A program made the position numbers and the translations under genes. Under the pieces are notes generated by a model that ran no database searches, was not told where the DNA came from, and saw nothing but the letters and a program-made list of their open reading frames with translations. This document shows, in pieces, positions 32,401 to 41,726 of a stretch of DNA of 64,000 bases; position 1 is the stretch's first letter, and every line of letters starts with the position of its first letter. The DNA is from SB11 sp035906255 (GTDB taxonomy: Bacteria; Bacteroidota; Bacteroidia; UBA8524), in assembly GCA_035906255.1 (NCBI GenBank), contig JAMIFM010000011.1:123450-187449 (forward strand), given 5' to 3'.

Positions 32401-33414
32401 ATGAAACGTTTTGAACTGGCTGATTTTTTAAAGGGGTATTCAATTTTTACCATTATTATCTACCATTATTTACAAACGTTCAGCCTACCTCCGTTGGCTG
32501 CTAAAGCCATTAACATAGGTGGTACAGGGGTGCACAGTTTTTTACTAATCTCCGGGTTTGGCTTATACCTTTCGTTTCAAAACAAACCGCTGAGTTTTAC
32601 CCAGTTCATCAAGCGCAGATTGGGCAAGGTTTACCTGCCCTATATTATCATTGTTATACTATCGGCTATAATCACGCTGTTTATCCCCATATACCAAAGC
32701 TCTTGGTATGCGCTGGGCGGTCATGTGTTTTTGTACAAAATGTTTGACAGTAGCATTATAGGCTCTTATGGCGGGCAGTTTTGGTTTGTATCAACCATTA
32801 TCCAATTCTACCTTGTGTTTCATGGGTTAGCGTGGCTAAAACGTAACACAAACAACACCCTGTTTATGGGTATTGGCTTGGTGGCAAGTATAGGCTGGGC
32901 AGCACTAATTGTGTATTTAGGAAAATCAGAACTGGCCAGCTATAACCGTTTCTTTTTGCAATATGCGTGGGAGTTTATGCTGGGTATGGTGCTGGCTGCT
33001 ATGGTAAACAACAACACCCTTGATAAAGTTGCTGCTAAACTAACCTTGTGGCATTATTTGTTGATTGGTTCAGTCGGGATGGCATTGTATGTGGGTATGG
33101 CTCTAAAAATGGGATTCCTTGGCCAATTGTTTAACGATATTCCGGCACTTACAGGGTACAGTTTTATTGCCATTTTTATATATAAACTGCAACTAAAACC
33201 CATTAACCATTTTTTCATTTATACGGGTGAGATTTCGTACCCGTTGTTTATCATTCACATACTGATAAATATGCTGGTAGTTTACTTTTTTACCCAATCA
33301 GGATTAGACGCCCCCACTGTTATCACCCTGCTGCTTTCTTTAGCTATTACCTACCTTGCCTCGCATTGGTATAATAAGTTTGTGGCTGTTATTTATAAAT
33401 GGCTGGGTATTTAA
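32401..33414 (+). CDS. Membrane acyltransferase, acyltransferase-3 family
   Basis: 337 residues, about ten spans. The N-terminal FELADFLKGYSIFTIIIYHYL carries the family's catalytic-type His after a conserved Arg/Lys-Gly segment, and GVHSFLLISGFGLYLSF and FIKRRLGKVYLPY follow as in OatA/WecH/NodX. Such enzymes O-acylate cell-surface sugars; which glycan is unknown, since no glycosyltransferases are near. It is a single gene, convergent with the serine hydrolase. Confidence 0.9.
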   Translation: MKRFELADFLKGYSIFTIIIYHYLQTFSLPPLAAKAINIGGTGVHSFLLISGFGLYLSFQNKPLSFTQFIKRRLGKVYLPYIIIVILSAIITLFIPIYQSSWYALGGHVFLYKMFDSSIIGSYGGQFWFVSTIIQFYLVFHGLAWLKRNTNNTLFMGIGLVASIGWAALIVYLGKSELASYNRFFLQYAWEFMLGMVLAAMVNNNTLDKVAAKLTLWHYLLIGSVGMALYVGMALKMGFLGQLFNDIPALTGYSFIAIFIYKLQLKPINHFFIYTGEISYPLFIIHILINMLVVYFFTQSGLDAPTVITLLLSLAITYLASHWYNKFVAVIYKWLGI

Positions 33415-33438
33415 CACACTCTCCCCCGCAAGCTATCA

Positions 33439-34749
33439 TTACTCCTTAACAAACTTTTGAATTTGCGTGCTCTGCCCGTTGGTAAAATGCAAAGTATATA
33501 CACCTGTTGCAAGATGTTGTACCGATAGTTCCTGAACGCCTGAAACCGACGATTTCAGCACCGTGCGACCGCTTATATCAATTATCAGTACTTGCCCCTC
33601 CCCTTCAACATATACAACACTATTGGCAGGATTAGGGTACATCTTCACCTGCTTTTGCTCGGTTGGTTGATGGACGGATACAGGCCCGTTGGGGCAAAAC
33701 ACCTCTTTTAACAAACCCCATAGTTCATTATCAAACGACGAAACTGCGGCCACAGGTTGCCCGCTGGTATTGCCCATGCGAACTATTACCATATCCATGC
33801 TTGGGATAACGTACAGCTTTTGGTCGTTTTTTCCTAACCCCGCATACATATCTGCTGGGGCATTAGGCACTAACGGCCCGTTAAAAGTGATTTGTAAATC
33901 AGGTATTTTATAAGTCGATTTGCCATTTAGCCACCACAAATACCCATACGAAGGGTTAATGCTTTGTGATGTATTTGTGGCTGCTTTTAAATAGTTGGTA
34001 TCAGACAGTACAACGGTATTTCCCCACTTGCCTTTGTTCATCATCAGCGACCCGAAACGTGCCATCTCACGCGGGCGGCTGTAAAACACCCCATCGTACC
34101 AAAGCCCTTGTATTCCCGTTGTGTTACGCAGCTTTAATACAGTGTATTGATTAATATTAAATCCGGTGGCACTATCAAGTATTTCATGCAAAATGCGGTA
34201 AGGGGCGTTGTGGTATGCCCAACGGGTGCCCGCACCAGCTTTGTATTGCAGGCAAGCAGGCTCCATGCAATTATCAGGGTCGGGTACTTGCTGTGTAGGG
34301 GCAATAACATCATCCAAACCTGTTGTCATGGTAAGGTGGTTCCAAAGGGTAATTTTATCTTCTTGTTGCGGCGTGCAAGTAGTCCAGCCTTTGCCCAAAA
34401 ACTTACTTGTGGTATCCGTAATGCTCAACTTACCGTCTTGTTGTGCCACGCCTACTAAAAATGTAGTGAGTGTTTTACCTGCCGAAGCCCAGTACCAAAG
34501 AGAGTCTTGTGTGAAGTTATCAAAATACTTCTCAACGGCAATTTTTCCTCCTTTCAAAATGATAAATGCCTTACTATCTCTGTAGGCAAGGTATTTATAT
34601 ACTGTATCTAAACGGCTTGCACACCAGTTGAGCGACGACGGCGAAACAGTATCCCATTGGCTGCCTACCACAGGCGGAAAGTAATAGTTTTGTGATTTGG
34701 CAGCGATAAACAAACCAAGGGCAAATAGCAAGATTGCAAACTTTTTCAT
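33439..34749 (-). CDS. Class C beta-lactamase-like serine hydrolase with type A T9SS domain
   Basis: 436 residues with a signal peptide ending AAKSQ. The serine hydrolase domain (about 30-340) has the SxxK nucleophile motif WYWASAGKTLTTF and a YHN as the Tyr motif (RWAYHNAPY). The last ~75 residues are a type A T9SS domain (VKMYPNPANS, VLIIDISGRTV, GVYTLHFTNG). The family covers esterases, D-amino-acid peptidases and transpeptidase-like enzymes; T9SS export indicates an extracellular substrate. AAAAAGGAG just before the ATG is a rare Shine-Dalgarno-like sequence for this phylum. Confidence 0.9.
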   Translation of the reverse strand: MKKFAILLFALGLFIAAKSQNYYFPPVVGSQWDTVSPSSLNWCASRLDTVYKYLAYRDSKAFIILKGGKIAVEKYFDNFTQDSLWYWASAGKTLTTFLVGVAQQDGKLSITDTTSKFLGKGWTTCTPQQEDKITLWNHLTMTTGLDDVIAPTQQVPDPDNCMEPACLQYKAGAGTRWAYHNAPYRILHEILDSATGFNINQYTVLKLRNTTGIQGLWYDGVFYSRPREMARFGSLMMNKGKWGNTVVLSDTNYLKAATNTSQSINPSYGYLWWLNGKSTYKIPDLQITFNGPLVPNAPADMYAGLGKNDQKLYVIPSMDMVIVRMGNTSGQPVAAVSSFDNELWGLLKEVFCPNGPVSVHQPTEQKQVKMYPNPANSVVYVEGEGQVLIIDISGRTVLKSSVSGVQELSVQHLATGVYTLHFTNGQSTQIQKFVKE

Positions 34750-34881
34750 ACTCCTTTTTAGACTTGAAGTTTATGAATGGTTGACAGAGGTTTAAAAATA
34801 ATTTATGCTGAAATATCAGTAACTGGTATGAAACCCGTCTCTTTTATGGTTTCAATTATTGACTGGTTTAAAACTATCCCT

Positions 34882-35547
34882 TCACTTTTTCATGTTTACA
34901 AAATACAATGCCAATTCATCGGGCAAGGTATTGAATTGCTTAGTAAACGACGACCAATAAGTCCCCCTGCCCAAGCGTGCTTTTTTGCGCAGGTAGCGCC
35001 CACACAAGCGGTTCATATCGCGGTCATACACATCAAAATGAACATCTAAGTAGTAGTTGGCCACCGAAAACAGGTTACGGAAAATATTGGTGTGTACTTC
35101 AATTTTATTAATCATCAGTATGTACGAAGCCGAATCAGCGTTCAGATACATCGAATAATAGCTGCGGTTGTCATTGTTTACCAAAGTAGCTTCATACGAC
35201 CTTCTCCTTTCGGATTCTAATGCTGCTGAATCGGTAAAAAACCATTTATCAGTAGTGTATAATCGTGATTGGTTAAGGTTACCGCTAACTCCTCCCATCG
35301 GCCTGTATCCGTTGTTTGCCAAGCGTTCGGCAAGGGTATTATAAAACCCGTATTTAAGTGTAAGGTATTTTATGGGGGCGGTATCGGTTTCACCTACTTC
35401 CTTATTCTTTAAAAACGTAAACGGTATGCGTATGTGGCTATCCTCAGCAAAAACAATCAGCACCGCTTTAGGGGCAGTTTGGGCACCCGTAAGCAGGGTA
35501 AATAGTAAGCCAGCAATTACTGTAATACCCCTTAATATGTTTTTCAT
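34882..35547 (-). CDS. Secreted protein of unknown function
   Basis: 221 residues. Signal peptide ending TGAQ, then a mixed alpha/beta domain with two basic clusters (ESERRRSYEA and RYLRKKARLGRG). It has TPR-less helices and strands such as YYLDVHFDVYDRDMN. I do not recognise it. It begins 8 bases after the stop of the MBL-fold gene, so the two are almost certainly one operon, but their joint role cannot be read from sequence. Confidence 0.7.
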   Translation of the reverse strand: MKNILRGITVIAGLLFTLLTGAQTAPKAVLIVFAEDSHIRIPFTFLKNKEVGETDTAPIKYLTLKYGFYNTLAERLANNGYRPMGGVSGNLNQSRLYTTDKWFFTDSAALESERRRSYEATLVNNDNRSYYSMYLNADSASYILMINKIEVHTNIFRNLFSVANYYLDVHFDVYDRDMNRLCGRYLRKKARLGRGTYWSSFTKQFNTLPDELALYFVNMKK

Positions 35548-35555
35548 TTAATGTA

Positions 35556-36395
35556 TTATAACGCTGCTATGGTAAGTACTTGGTCAATTGCTGCTCCGCG
35601 TTCGGTTTGTTTAATGGTGGCACATTCTACCGCAGGATCGTGTTCAAAAAACAAAATGTAGTTATTATCTATTGCCTCGCGGTTAAAAGCCGTACGCTCC
35701 TCGATAGTCTGCAAGGGGCGTATATCATAACTCATTGCATACACAGGATTAATGTGCGCCACCGAGGGTATCAAATCGGCCATATACGCCACGGTTTTAT
35801 CCCCGTATTTAATAACGGGCATCATCATCGCCTCTGTATGGCCGTAGCCCAACACAATTCGTATGTTATTCGTAAACTGTAAATTATCAGGTACAAATTT
35901 TAACACACCGGCTTCTTGCAGGGGCACAAAATTTTCTTTTAAAAACGATGCTTTCTCTCTTTTATTGGGTGTATTAGCATGTTTCCAATGTGCCTCATTA
36001 GTCCAGTATGTAGCGTTTTTAAATGCAGGCTCATACCCGGTACGTTCTGCATTCCACATCAAACTACCCCCACAGTGGTCAAAATGCAGGTGGGTAAGCA
36101 ACACATCCGTAATATCATCGCGCGTAAACCCATGCTTTTGCAACGATTTCTCCAACGTCTCATTACCGTTCAGGTAGTAATAGCCAAAGAACTTATCATC
36201 CTGTTTATCACCAATTCCGTTATCAATCAAAATCAATCGGTTACCGTCCTGCACCAGCAAACAGCGCATGGCCCAGTTACACATATTATTCTCATCGGCA
36301 GGGTTCAGTCGGTTCCAAATACTTTTGGGTACTACCCCAAACATTGCTCCGCCGTCTAACTTAAAGTATCCGGTATCAATGGTATATAGTTTCAT
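35556..36395 (-). CDS. MBL-fold metallo-hydrolase
   Basis: 279 residues. The HxHxDH zinc motif is at 102-107 (LLTHLHFDHCGG), with a further His in GYGHTEAMMMP and an Asp in YMADLIPSVAH that would complete the two-metal site. It resembles the AttM/AiiA lactonase-like branch of MBL proteins (the N-terminal LDGGAMFGVVPK loop is typical), but lactonase activity is inference only. No signal peptide. Operon with the secreted gene downstream. Confidence 0.9.
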   Translation of the reverse strand: MKLYTIDTGYFKLDGGAMFGVVPKSIWNRLNPADENNMCNWAMRCLLVQDGNRLILIDNGIGDKQDDKFFGYYYLNGNETLEKSLQKHGFTRDDITDVLLTHLHFDHCGGSLMWNAERTGYEPAFKNATYWTNEAHWKHANTPNKREKASFLKENFVPLQEAGVLKFVPDNLQFTNNIRIVLGYGHTEAMMMPVIKYGDKTVAYMADLIPSVAHINPVYAMSYDIRPLQTIEERTAFNREAIDNNYILFFEHDPAVECATIKQTERGAAIDQVLTIAAL

Positions 36396-36498
36396 AACCT
36401 GTTGCGTTTACCTCGTCAATATTAGTGAGATTACGGGGATATAACAAAGAAAGTAGAAGCTCCCACCTTCTGAAATCGAAAGGTATTTACACGCATTT

Positions 36499-37155
36499 TT
36501 AGCCTTTAGCTGCCTTTTTAATATCGCTTACTTCTAAAATAGGAGTTGAATATCCTTTTTTCACCACATTTATCATGGCGTTACCCACTTCCTGCATTTT
36601 GCAAATCCAACTTGGAAACAGCAAATACCAAATTGGCGATAAAGCATCAAATGCCTTATAAACACCCCGCACATTCTTTTGTCCTTTTAGAGGCCGCATA
36701 AACCCCGGCCTAAAATTGTAAACCGCTTTAAACGGTAATTTCATCAGTGCATTCTCGGTTCGTCCTTTCACTCTCGCCCACATCACTTTTCCTTGTTCAG
36801 TGCTATCTGTTCTACTGCCCGAAACGTAAGTAAAAACCATTTGCGCATTGATTTCAGAAAGTGTTGTGGCAAATGGTACAACAAAATCATACGTCTTTTT
36901 TGTAAAACTCTCTTCGTTTTCACCTATCGAGCTTGAACCTGCACAAAAGAAACAGGCATCGTATTCTTTTAACAAATCGGTTTTGCCTGCTATTTCAGAA
37001 AAATCTTTTACAACCAACTCTTTAAGTTTATCGTGCTTGAATGACAAAGGTTTTCTGCTAATGCTTACTACTTCCGTTACCTCGGTATTTTCTAAGCAAA
37101 CCAGCATTACACCTTCCCCAACCATTCCGGTTGCTCCCGTAATAATTACTCTCAT
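36499..37155 (-). CDS. NAD(P)-binding Rossmann protein (atypical SDR/epimerase-like)
   Basis: 218 residues. The N-terminal GATGMVGEGVML is the glycine-rich NAD(P) loop of atypical short-chain dehydrogenases, followed by VSISRKPL for the adenosine phosphate. The SDR Tyr-Lys pair is not clear (FTYVSGSRTDSTEQG), so it may bind but not reduce. Located third in a probable operon after bestrophin and carbonic anhydrase (30 bases from the latter). Substrate unknown. Confidence 0.82.
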   Translation of the reverse strand: MRVIITGATGMVGEGVMLVCLENTEVTEVVSISRKPLSFKHDKLKELVVKDFSEIAGKTDLLKEYDACFFCAGSSSIGENEESFTKKTYDFVVPFATTLSEINAQMVFTYVSGSRTDSTEQGKVMWARVKGRTENALMKLPFKAVYNFRPGFMRPLKGQKNVRGVYKAFDALSPIWYLLFPSWICKMQEVGNAMINVVKKGYSTPILEVSDIKKAAKG

Positions 37156-37185
37156 ACTTACTAAAAATAACTAAAACCAATCTGT

Positions 37186-37848
37186 TTACATCGCCTCTCT
37201 ATTTTTTGGAGCCAAGCCCAAATCGTATATTTCTCTGATGTTTTTAAGAATCTTGTCAAAATCAATATGCAAGTCTATTAACTCGCCCGATTTTACATCA
37301 AACACCCAACCGTGTACTTGCGGATAGCCCGATGACAGAAAGCTCTTTTGCCAAGTTGCAATCTTAATTACGTTTACGCATTGTTCCTGCACATTAAGTT
37401 CAATCAAACGGTTGTATCGTTCATTTTCATCTGTAATACTATTTAATTCATCTTTATGAAGACGATACACATCTCTTATGTTCCTAAGCCAAGGATTTAG
37501 AATCCCTAAATCGGCAGCTTGCATGGCTGCTTTAACGCCCCCGCAGAAATAGTGGCCGCAAATAACAATGTGTTTTACTTTAAGATGTGCAACTGCATAT
37601 TCGATAACTGCGGCTGAACTACCATCATTATTAGGTACCAAATTGGCGATATTACGATGAACGAACATTTGCCCGGGTACTATACCCGTCATGTCTTCAG
37701 CAGTTACGCGGCTATCGCTACAGCCTATGTACAATATCTCAGGGCTTTGCCCTTCTGATAAATGCTCAAAAAAAGTGTGGTTTGTTGCTTTTTTTTCAGC
37801 CACCCACTTTTTGTTGTTTTCAAATACTTGTTGATATAAATCTTTCAT
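37186..37848 (-). CDS. Beta-class carbonic anhydrase
   Basis: 220 residues; interconverts CO2 and bicarbonate. Zinc ligands are Cys43 (IGCSDSRV), His99 and Cys102 (CGHYFCGG), with the Asp45-Arg47 dyad intact. No signal peptide, so it acts in the cytoplasm. It lies 35 bases downstream of a bestrophin-family channel gene on the same strand. This is an attractive pairing because some bestrophins conduct bicarbonate. Confidence 0.95.
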   Translation of the reverse strand: MKDLYQQVFENNKKWVAEKKATNHTFFEHLSEGQSPEILYIGCSDSRVTAEDMTGIVPGQMFVHRNIANLVPNNDGSSAAVIEYAVAHLKVKHIVICGHYFCGGVKAAMQAADLGILNPWLRNIRDVYRLHKDELNSITDENERYNRLIELNVQEQCVNVIKIATWQKSFLSSGYPQVHGWVFDVKSGELIDLHIDFDKILKNIREIYDLGLAPKNREAM

Positions 37849-37883
37849 ATAATGCTATAATTAAAGTGTTTGAGTAAATCGAC

Positions 37884-38903
37884 TTACATTAATATATTCT
37901 TTACCGGTTGTATAGGCTGCGGAACATCGTTATCGCCTATTATCTGTAATAAATCAATCTCAATGGTTCTGCAAATGGATAACATGGGAATGTCGTGCAT
38001 CAACCCTTCAAATGGGTTTTCAGAATAATCACCCACCAACTCCATCACAATAAAAACCCAGCTAACCAGTGTTGCAAAAGGAATCATAAGCCAAACACCA
38101 TATTCACCAAGTTTAGCAAATTCAGCCGCTAAGCCTAATGGTAAAAGCATGATAAATATTGAGTTTAGTAAAAAGCTGGAGTTTGCAAATTGCCTTGGGA
38201 AAGGAAACTTCTTAATTCGTTCAGCTTGCCCTTGGTGGACATAAAACTCATTTAATGTTTCTTGCAGTTTTATTTGATGAAACAAATCCAAATCATTTTC
38301 ATCCAATAATTTTTTTAATTCAGAAGATTGCATACTGATAATTTGTGTAGCCCCGTTGGCCTTTTTTTCCCACAACTCCTTATCAGTAAAATATTTATTT
38401 TTTTGAACTTCATTTAAATAATTTGAAAATTGCCCCACACCAAAATTTTTTCGACGCTCCACATTAATACTACCAAACTTTCTTGCCAAACTCACATGTT
38501 CCCACGATGTGGGCACCAGCAACTGTTCACGTAATGTATATAGCCATGCAATGTGCCTATAAATTAATTTTGCTTTTGTTGAAGCGATGTCTTTTTCTGT
38601 TTTACCTGAGTTTGAAACAAACGAATTAACCATTGCGCCCCAGCTTCTGCTGCTATTTACTATACCTCCCCATATTTTTCTTGCTTCCCACATTCTATCA
38701 TAGGCTTGGCTGTTTTTAAAACCAAGGTAAAAAGCAACAGCAGTACCAATTAACGCAATCGATACCCAAGGAATAACAATCCAATCCCAGCCTGCATATT
38801 TATATAAAACAGCTATGAGTGCTGAATACATTGCCAACCATATAAGATGAAATCCGGCAAACGCAAATACTCCGCGAAAAGGGATAAACTTTTGTGCAAT
38901 CAT
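37884..38903 (-). CDS. Bestrophin-family ion channel
   Basis: 339 residues. Four spans in the family pattern: FAGFHLIWLAMYSALIAVLY near residues 15-35, IPWVSIALIGTAVAFYLGFK near 43-62, and two around 235-290. The conserved FKNSQAYDRMWEARKIWGG motif lies between them, and the C-terminus has ENPFEGLMHDIPM, like the Ca2+-clasp region of animal bestrophins. Prokaryotic homologues are described as Na+ or anion channels. Neighbouring carbonic anhydrase favours bicarbonate as a candidate (inference). Confidence 0.9.
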   Translation of the reverse strand: MIAQKFIPFRGVFAFAGFHLIWLAMYSALIAVLYKYAGWDWIVIPWVSIALIGTAVAFYLGFKNSQAYDRMWEARKIWGGIVNSSRSWGAMVNSFVSNSGKTEKDIASTKAKLIYRHIAWLYTLREQLLVPTSWEHVSLARKFGSINVERRKNFGVGQFSNYLNEVQKNKYFTDKELWEKKANGATQIISMQSSELKKLLDENDLDLFHQIKLQETLNEFYVHQGQAERIKKFPFPRQFANSSFLLNSIFIMLLPLGLAAEFAKLGEYGVWLMIPFATLVSWVFIVMELVGDYSENPFEGLMHDIPMLSICRTIEIDLLQIIGDNDVPQPIQPVKNILM

Positions 38904-39079
38904 ACTAACTATTTATTATTGCCAATATAGCTTTTAGTTGTTACTTATTAAAAGGCTTATTTTTATTCATAAACCTGTTTAAGAAAATTTATGCCCCAAC
39001 TCAAATAAGGCACACCGTTTGTTTTAATTAATGGTCAAAGAATAAACCATTTTCATGCACCTTTGTTAAAACATAATTG

Positions 39080-39550
39080 ATGGCGTTTTACCAAATTTCG
39101 AGCAAGCAAAACATTCCTGCGGATATTGATACCGTGTGGGATTTTTTTACTTCGCATAAAAACCTGAAAGAAATCACCCCCACATCTATGGGGTTTGACA
39201 TCACATCGCACCACCCTGAAGGACAAAAGGTGTATGCCGGTATGATTATTACCTACAAAATGCGCCCGCTTTTTGGAATACCTGTACGCTGGATGACTGA
39301 AATTACGCAGGTAAAAGAAAAGGAATATTTTATTGATGAGCAACGTTTTGGCCCTTATGCCATGTGGCATCACCAGCATTTTTTTAAACCCGTTGAGGGA
39401 GGCGTTGAGATGACGGATATTGTGGATTATAAAATGCCGCTGGGTATATTGGGAGATATTGCCCACCCTGTTTTAGTAAAAAGTAAGCTGAATGAAGTTT
39501 TTGCCTACCGACACAAAAGGGTGGAGGAAATTTTTGGGAGATATAGATAA
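39080..39550 (+). CDS. SRPBCC-fold ligand-binding protein
   Basis: 156 residues from the ATG at 39080; the TTG one codon earlier is ignored. START/SRPBCC features: PADIDTVWDFFTSHKNLKEITP at the front, an acidic beta sheet, and a C-terminal long helix KLNEVFAYRHKRVEEIFGRY. Similar to the cell-division-inhibitor-like or cyclase-type SRPBCC proteins. Ligand unknown. Monocistronic. Confidence 0.85.
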   Translation: MAFYQISSKQNIPADIDTVWDFFTSHKNLKEITPTSMGFDITSHHPEGQKVYAGMIITYKMRPLFGIPVRWMTEITQVKEKEYFIDEQRFGPYAMWHHQHFFKPVEGGVEMTDIVDYKMPLGILGDIAHPVLVKSKLNEVFAYRHKRVEEIFGRYR

Positions 39551-39606
39551 ATGTTACCTTAAAAAGCCATACACAGGAAAAAACATTCGTTATTTATCGG
39601 GATACC

Positions 39607-39614
39607 TATATTTG
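39607..39614 (+). promoter_or_regulatory. -7 element of the TPR gene
   Basis: TATATTTG matches TAnnTTTG; it is 19 bases before ATG 39634 and 43 bases before ATG 39658. Confidence 0.45.
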
Positions 39615-39657
39615 TTTGCTGCCTTTGTACGTTATGAGGCAGATTGAATTATTACTT

Positions 39658-40500
39658 ATGAAGAAATTTACACTAATAGCATTATTTATTACAGGATTTT
39701 TGACAGCCAATGCGCAACTTGAACCTTCGAAAGAAGATTTGGCTAAATATGGCCATTTAATGGAGTATATTGATAGTAAACGCCCTTTAAATGAGGCTTT
39801 TATTCGTAAAGCCGACAGTTTATACCGTTTAGACAGTAATTCGATGGCTTTAAAAGGCATTTTAGGTGAATTAAATTTTAAATTGATTTACGATAGCCTT
39901 AGAACCGACCGCGTAGCCCAAACCATTGGTTTTATTAATCACTTTCTTACCCTTGATACTTCTGCCAAATACAAAGCAAATGCGTATTTCAGCCTTGCCT
40001 CGTTATACAGATACGGAGGTGATTTTAAAACTTCTATTAGTTACTACGAGAAGTTAAGGGGATTAGAAATTGATGAGATAACTATGACCGGCGTATTAAA
40101 CAACCTTGCCAGTACTTACAATTATGCAGGGCAAAACCAAAAAGCCTTGCAAACACTAAGACAAATGCCTGATATGTACCAAAGCGGAGGCCGAGGCAGT
40201 TTAGCAGCCGATATTTATCTTAAAAACGGACTTAAAGACTCTGCGTTGTTGTTTGCCAACTACGCTATTGAGCAAGACACCAATAATATAAGGGCATACA
40301 CTACAAAAGCCAGGGTGCTGCTTACAAAACACGACAAGTACAATGCTTGCCTTTGCCTTACAAAAGCAACTCAGCTGATTACCGCAAAAAAATCAGAAGC
40401 CTTGCTAAACAGCCGCGATAAGAAAAACGCTTTTGTTTCAGCATTGTATAAAGAGGTTACGGATGTACAAACTTTAATGAAGCAAAATTGTACAAAATAG
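39658..40500 (+). CDS. Secreted tetratricopeptide-repeat protein
   Basis: 280 residues from ATG 39658, which begins a standard signal peptide (FTLIALFITGFLTANAQ); ATG 39634 would add eight residues (MRQIELLL) and is less likely. The mature part is all-helical with TPR pairs near 95-200 (YFSLASLYRYGGDFKTSIS, LNNLASTYNYAGQNQKALQ) and 205-260. Likely a periplasmic scaffold. No partner gene stands out. Confidence 0.82.
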   Translation: MKKFTLIALFITGFLTANAQLEPSKEDLAKYGHLMEYIDSKRPLNEAFIRKADSLYRLDSNSMALKGILGELNFKLIYDSLRTDRVAQTIGFINHFLTLDTSAKYKANAYFSLASLYRYGGDFKTSISYYEKLRGLEIDEITMTGVLNNLASTYNYAGQNQKALQTLRQMPDMYQSGGRGSLAADIYLKNGLKDSALLFANYAIEQDTNNIRAYTTKARVLLTKHDKYNACLCLTKATQLITAKKSEALLNSRDKKNAFVSALYKEVTDVQTLMKQNCTK

Positions 40501-40538
40501 TCCCAAATATTACATCTGTTTTTATTGATTAGAAAGAT

Positions 40539-40546
40539 TACTTTTG
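40539..40546 (+). promoter_or_regulatory. -7 element of the desaturase gene
   Basis: TACTTTTG matches TAnnTTTG, 26 bases before the desaturase start codon. Confidence 0.5.
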
Positions 40547-40572
40547 CCCAACTTAAATTTTAGAAACCATAA

Positions 40573-41649
40573 ATGGCCAAAGTACACTTTAGCAACAAAA
40601 ACCCCGAGTTTTTCACCACTCTTCGCAAACGTGTAGATTTATACTTTAAGCAAACACAATTAAAAACCACCGGCAACTTTAAGCTGTATTCAAAAACAAT
40701 CATATTGTTTGCAATACTAATAGCTGCCTATACGGTTCTTACCTTTTTCACTCCTTCCTCCGTATTAATTAATGTGCTGTTATGCGTATTATTGGGCGGT
40801 ACGTTTGCTGCCATCGGGTTTAATGTAATGCACGACGGTTCGCACGGTAGTTACTCTACCAACCCTACTTTGAATAAATTTATGGCATTTGCCCTTAACC
40901 TGTTGGGTGGCAATGCTTATATCTGGAATCTGAAACACAATGTAAACCATCATTCATTTACCAATATTGAGGGAATGGATGATGATATTGATATCAGGCC
41001 TTTTATTCGTGTTCACGCTGACCAACCAAAATACTGGTTTCACCGTTTTCAACACGTTTACTTTATGGCGTTGTATGGCCTAACTTACCTGTTCTGGGTA
41101 TTTTGGCAAGACTTTAAAAAATACTTCTTAAGCCGTGTATCTGAGCATACTCCAATGCGTAAAATGACACTTGGACAACACTTTAACTTTTGGATTTCAA
41201 AAGTGCTGCACGTAATCATATTTTTTGTTATTCCCGGTATTACAGTGGGTTTCACCTCTGCAATAATCGGCTACCTTATTCTTGCTTACACAGCGGGGAT
41301 TATTGTAGCGGTTGTGTTTCAATTAGCACACGTAGTTGAAGACGCTCACTTTTTATCAGCAGATGAAAACGTAGGCGTTAACGTTGAAACAGAATGGGCA
41401 ATCCACCAAATAAACACCACTGTTAACTTTGCTACACGCAGCAAAACCCTTAGCTGGTTGTTAGGGGGCCTTAACTTTCAGGTTGAACATCACTTGTTCC
41501 CTAAAATCAGCCATATACATTATCCTAATATCAACAAGATAGTTCGCGAAACTTGCAAAGAATTTAACGTTTCGTATAAAGAGTTTCCTACTATGTTCTC
41601 TGCATTTATCTCTCATGCTAAACACATGAAAGCCGCAGGTATAGCATAA
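40573..41649 (+). CDS. Membrane fatty acid desaturase (linoleoyl-CoA/front-end type)
   Basis: 358 residues. The three histidine boxes that bind the di-iron centre are HDGSH (87-91), HNVNHH (122-127) and QVEHH (303-307). The Gln in the third box is typical of front-end (Delta5/Delta6) desaturases. Hydrophobic spans flank them (41-80, 100-115, 210-260). There is no fused cytochrome b5 domain, so electrons must come from a separate donor. It would introduce a double bond into acyl chains of membrane lipids; regiospecificity is not readable. Confidence 0.92.
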   Translation: MAKVHFSNKNPEFFTTLRKRVDLYFKQTQLKTTGNFKLYSKTIILFAILIAAYTVLTFFTPSSVLINVLLCVLLGGTFAAIGFNVMHDGSHGSYSTNPTLNKFMAFALNLLGGNAYIWNLKHNVNHHSFTNIEGMDDDIDIRPFIRVHADQPKYWFHRFQHVYFMALYGLTYLFWVFWQDFKKYFLSRVSEHTPMRKMTLGQHFNFWISKVLHVIIFFVIPGITVGFTSAIIGYLILAYTAGIIVAVVFQLAHVVEDAHFLSADENVGVNVETEWAIHQINTTVNFATRSKTLSWLLGGLNFQVEHHLFPKISHIHYPNINKIVRETCKEFNVSYKEFPTMFSAFISHAKHMKAAGIA

Positions 41650-41669
41650 CAGGCTCAACCGTATTACTA

Positions 41670-41697
41670 AACCGCAACTCAACATTGCGGTTTTTTT
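41670..41697 (+). terminator. Terminator after the desaturase gene
   Basis: AACCGCAA and TTGCGGTT arms with a 7-base loop, followed by TTTTT. Confidence 0.85.
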
Positions 41698-41726
41698 ATG
41701 CCCTTTTGTACCGTATTTTGTAACGA

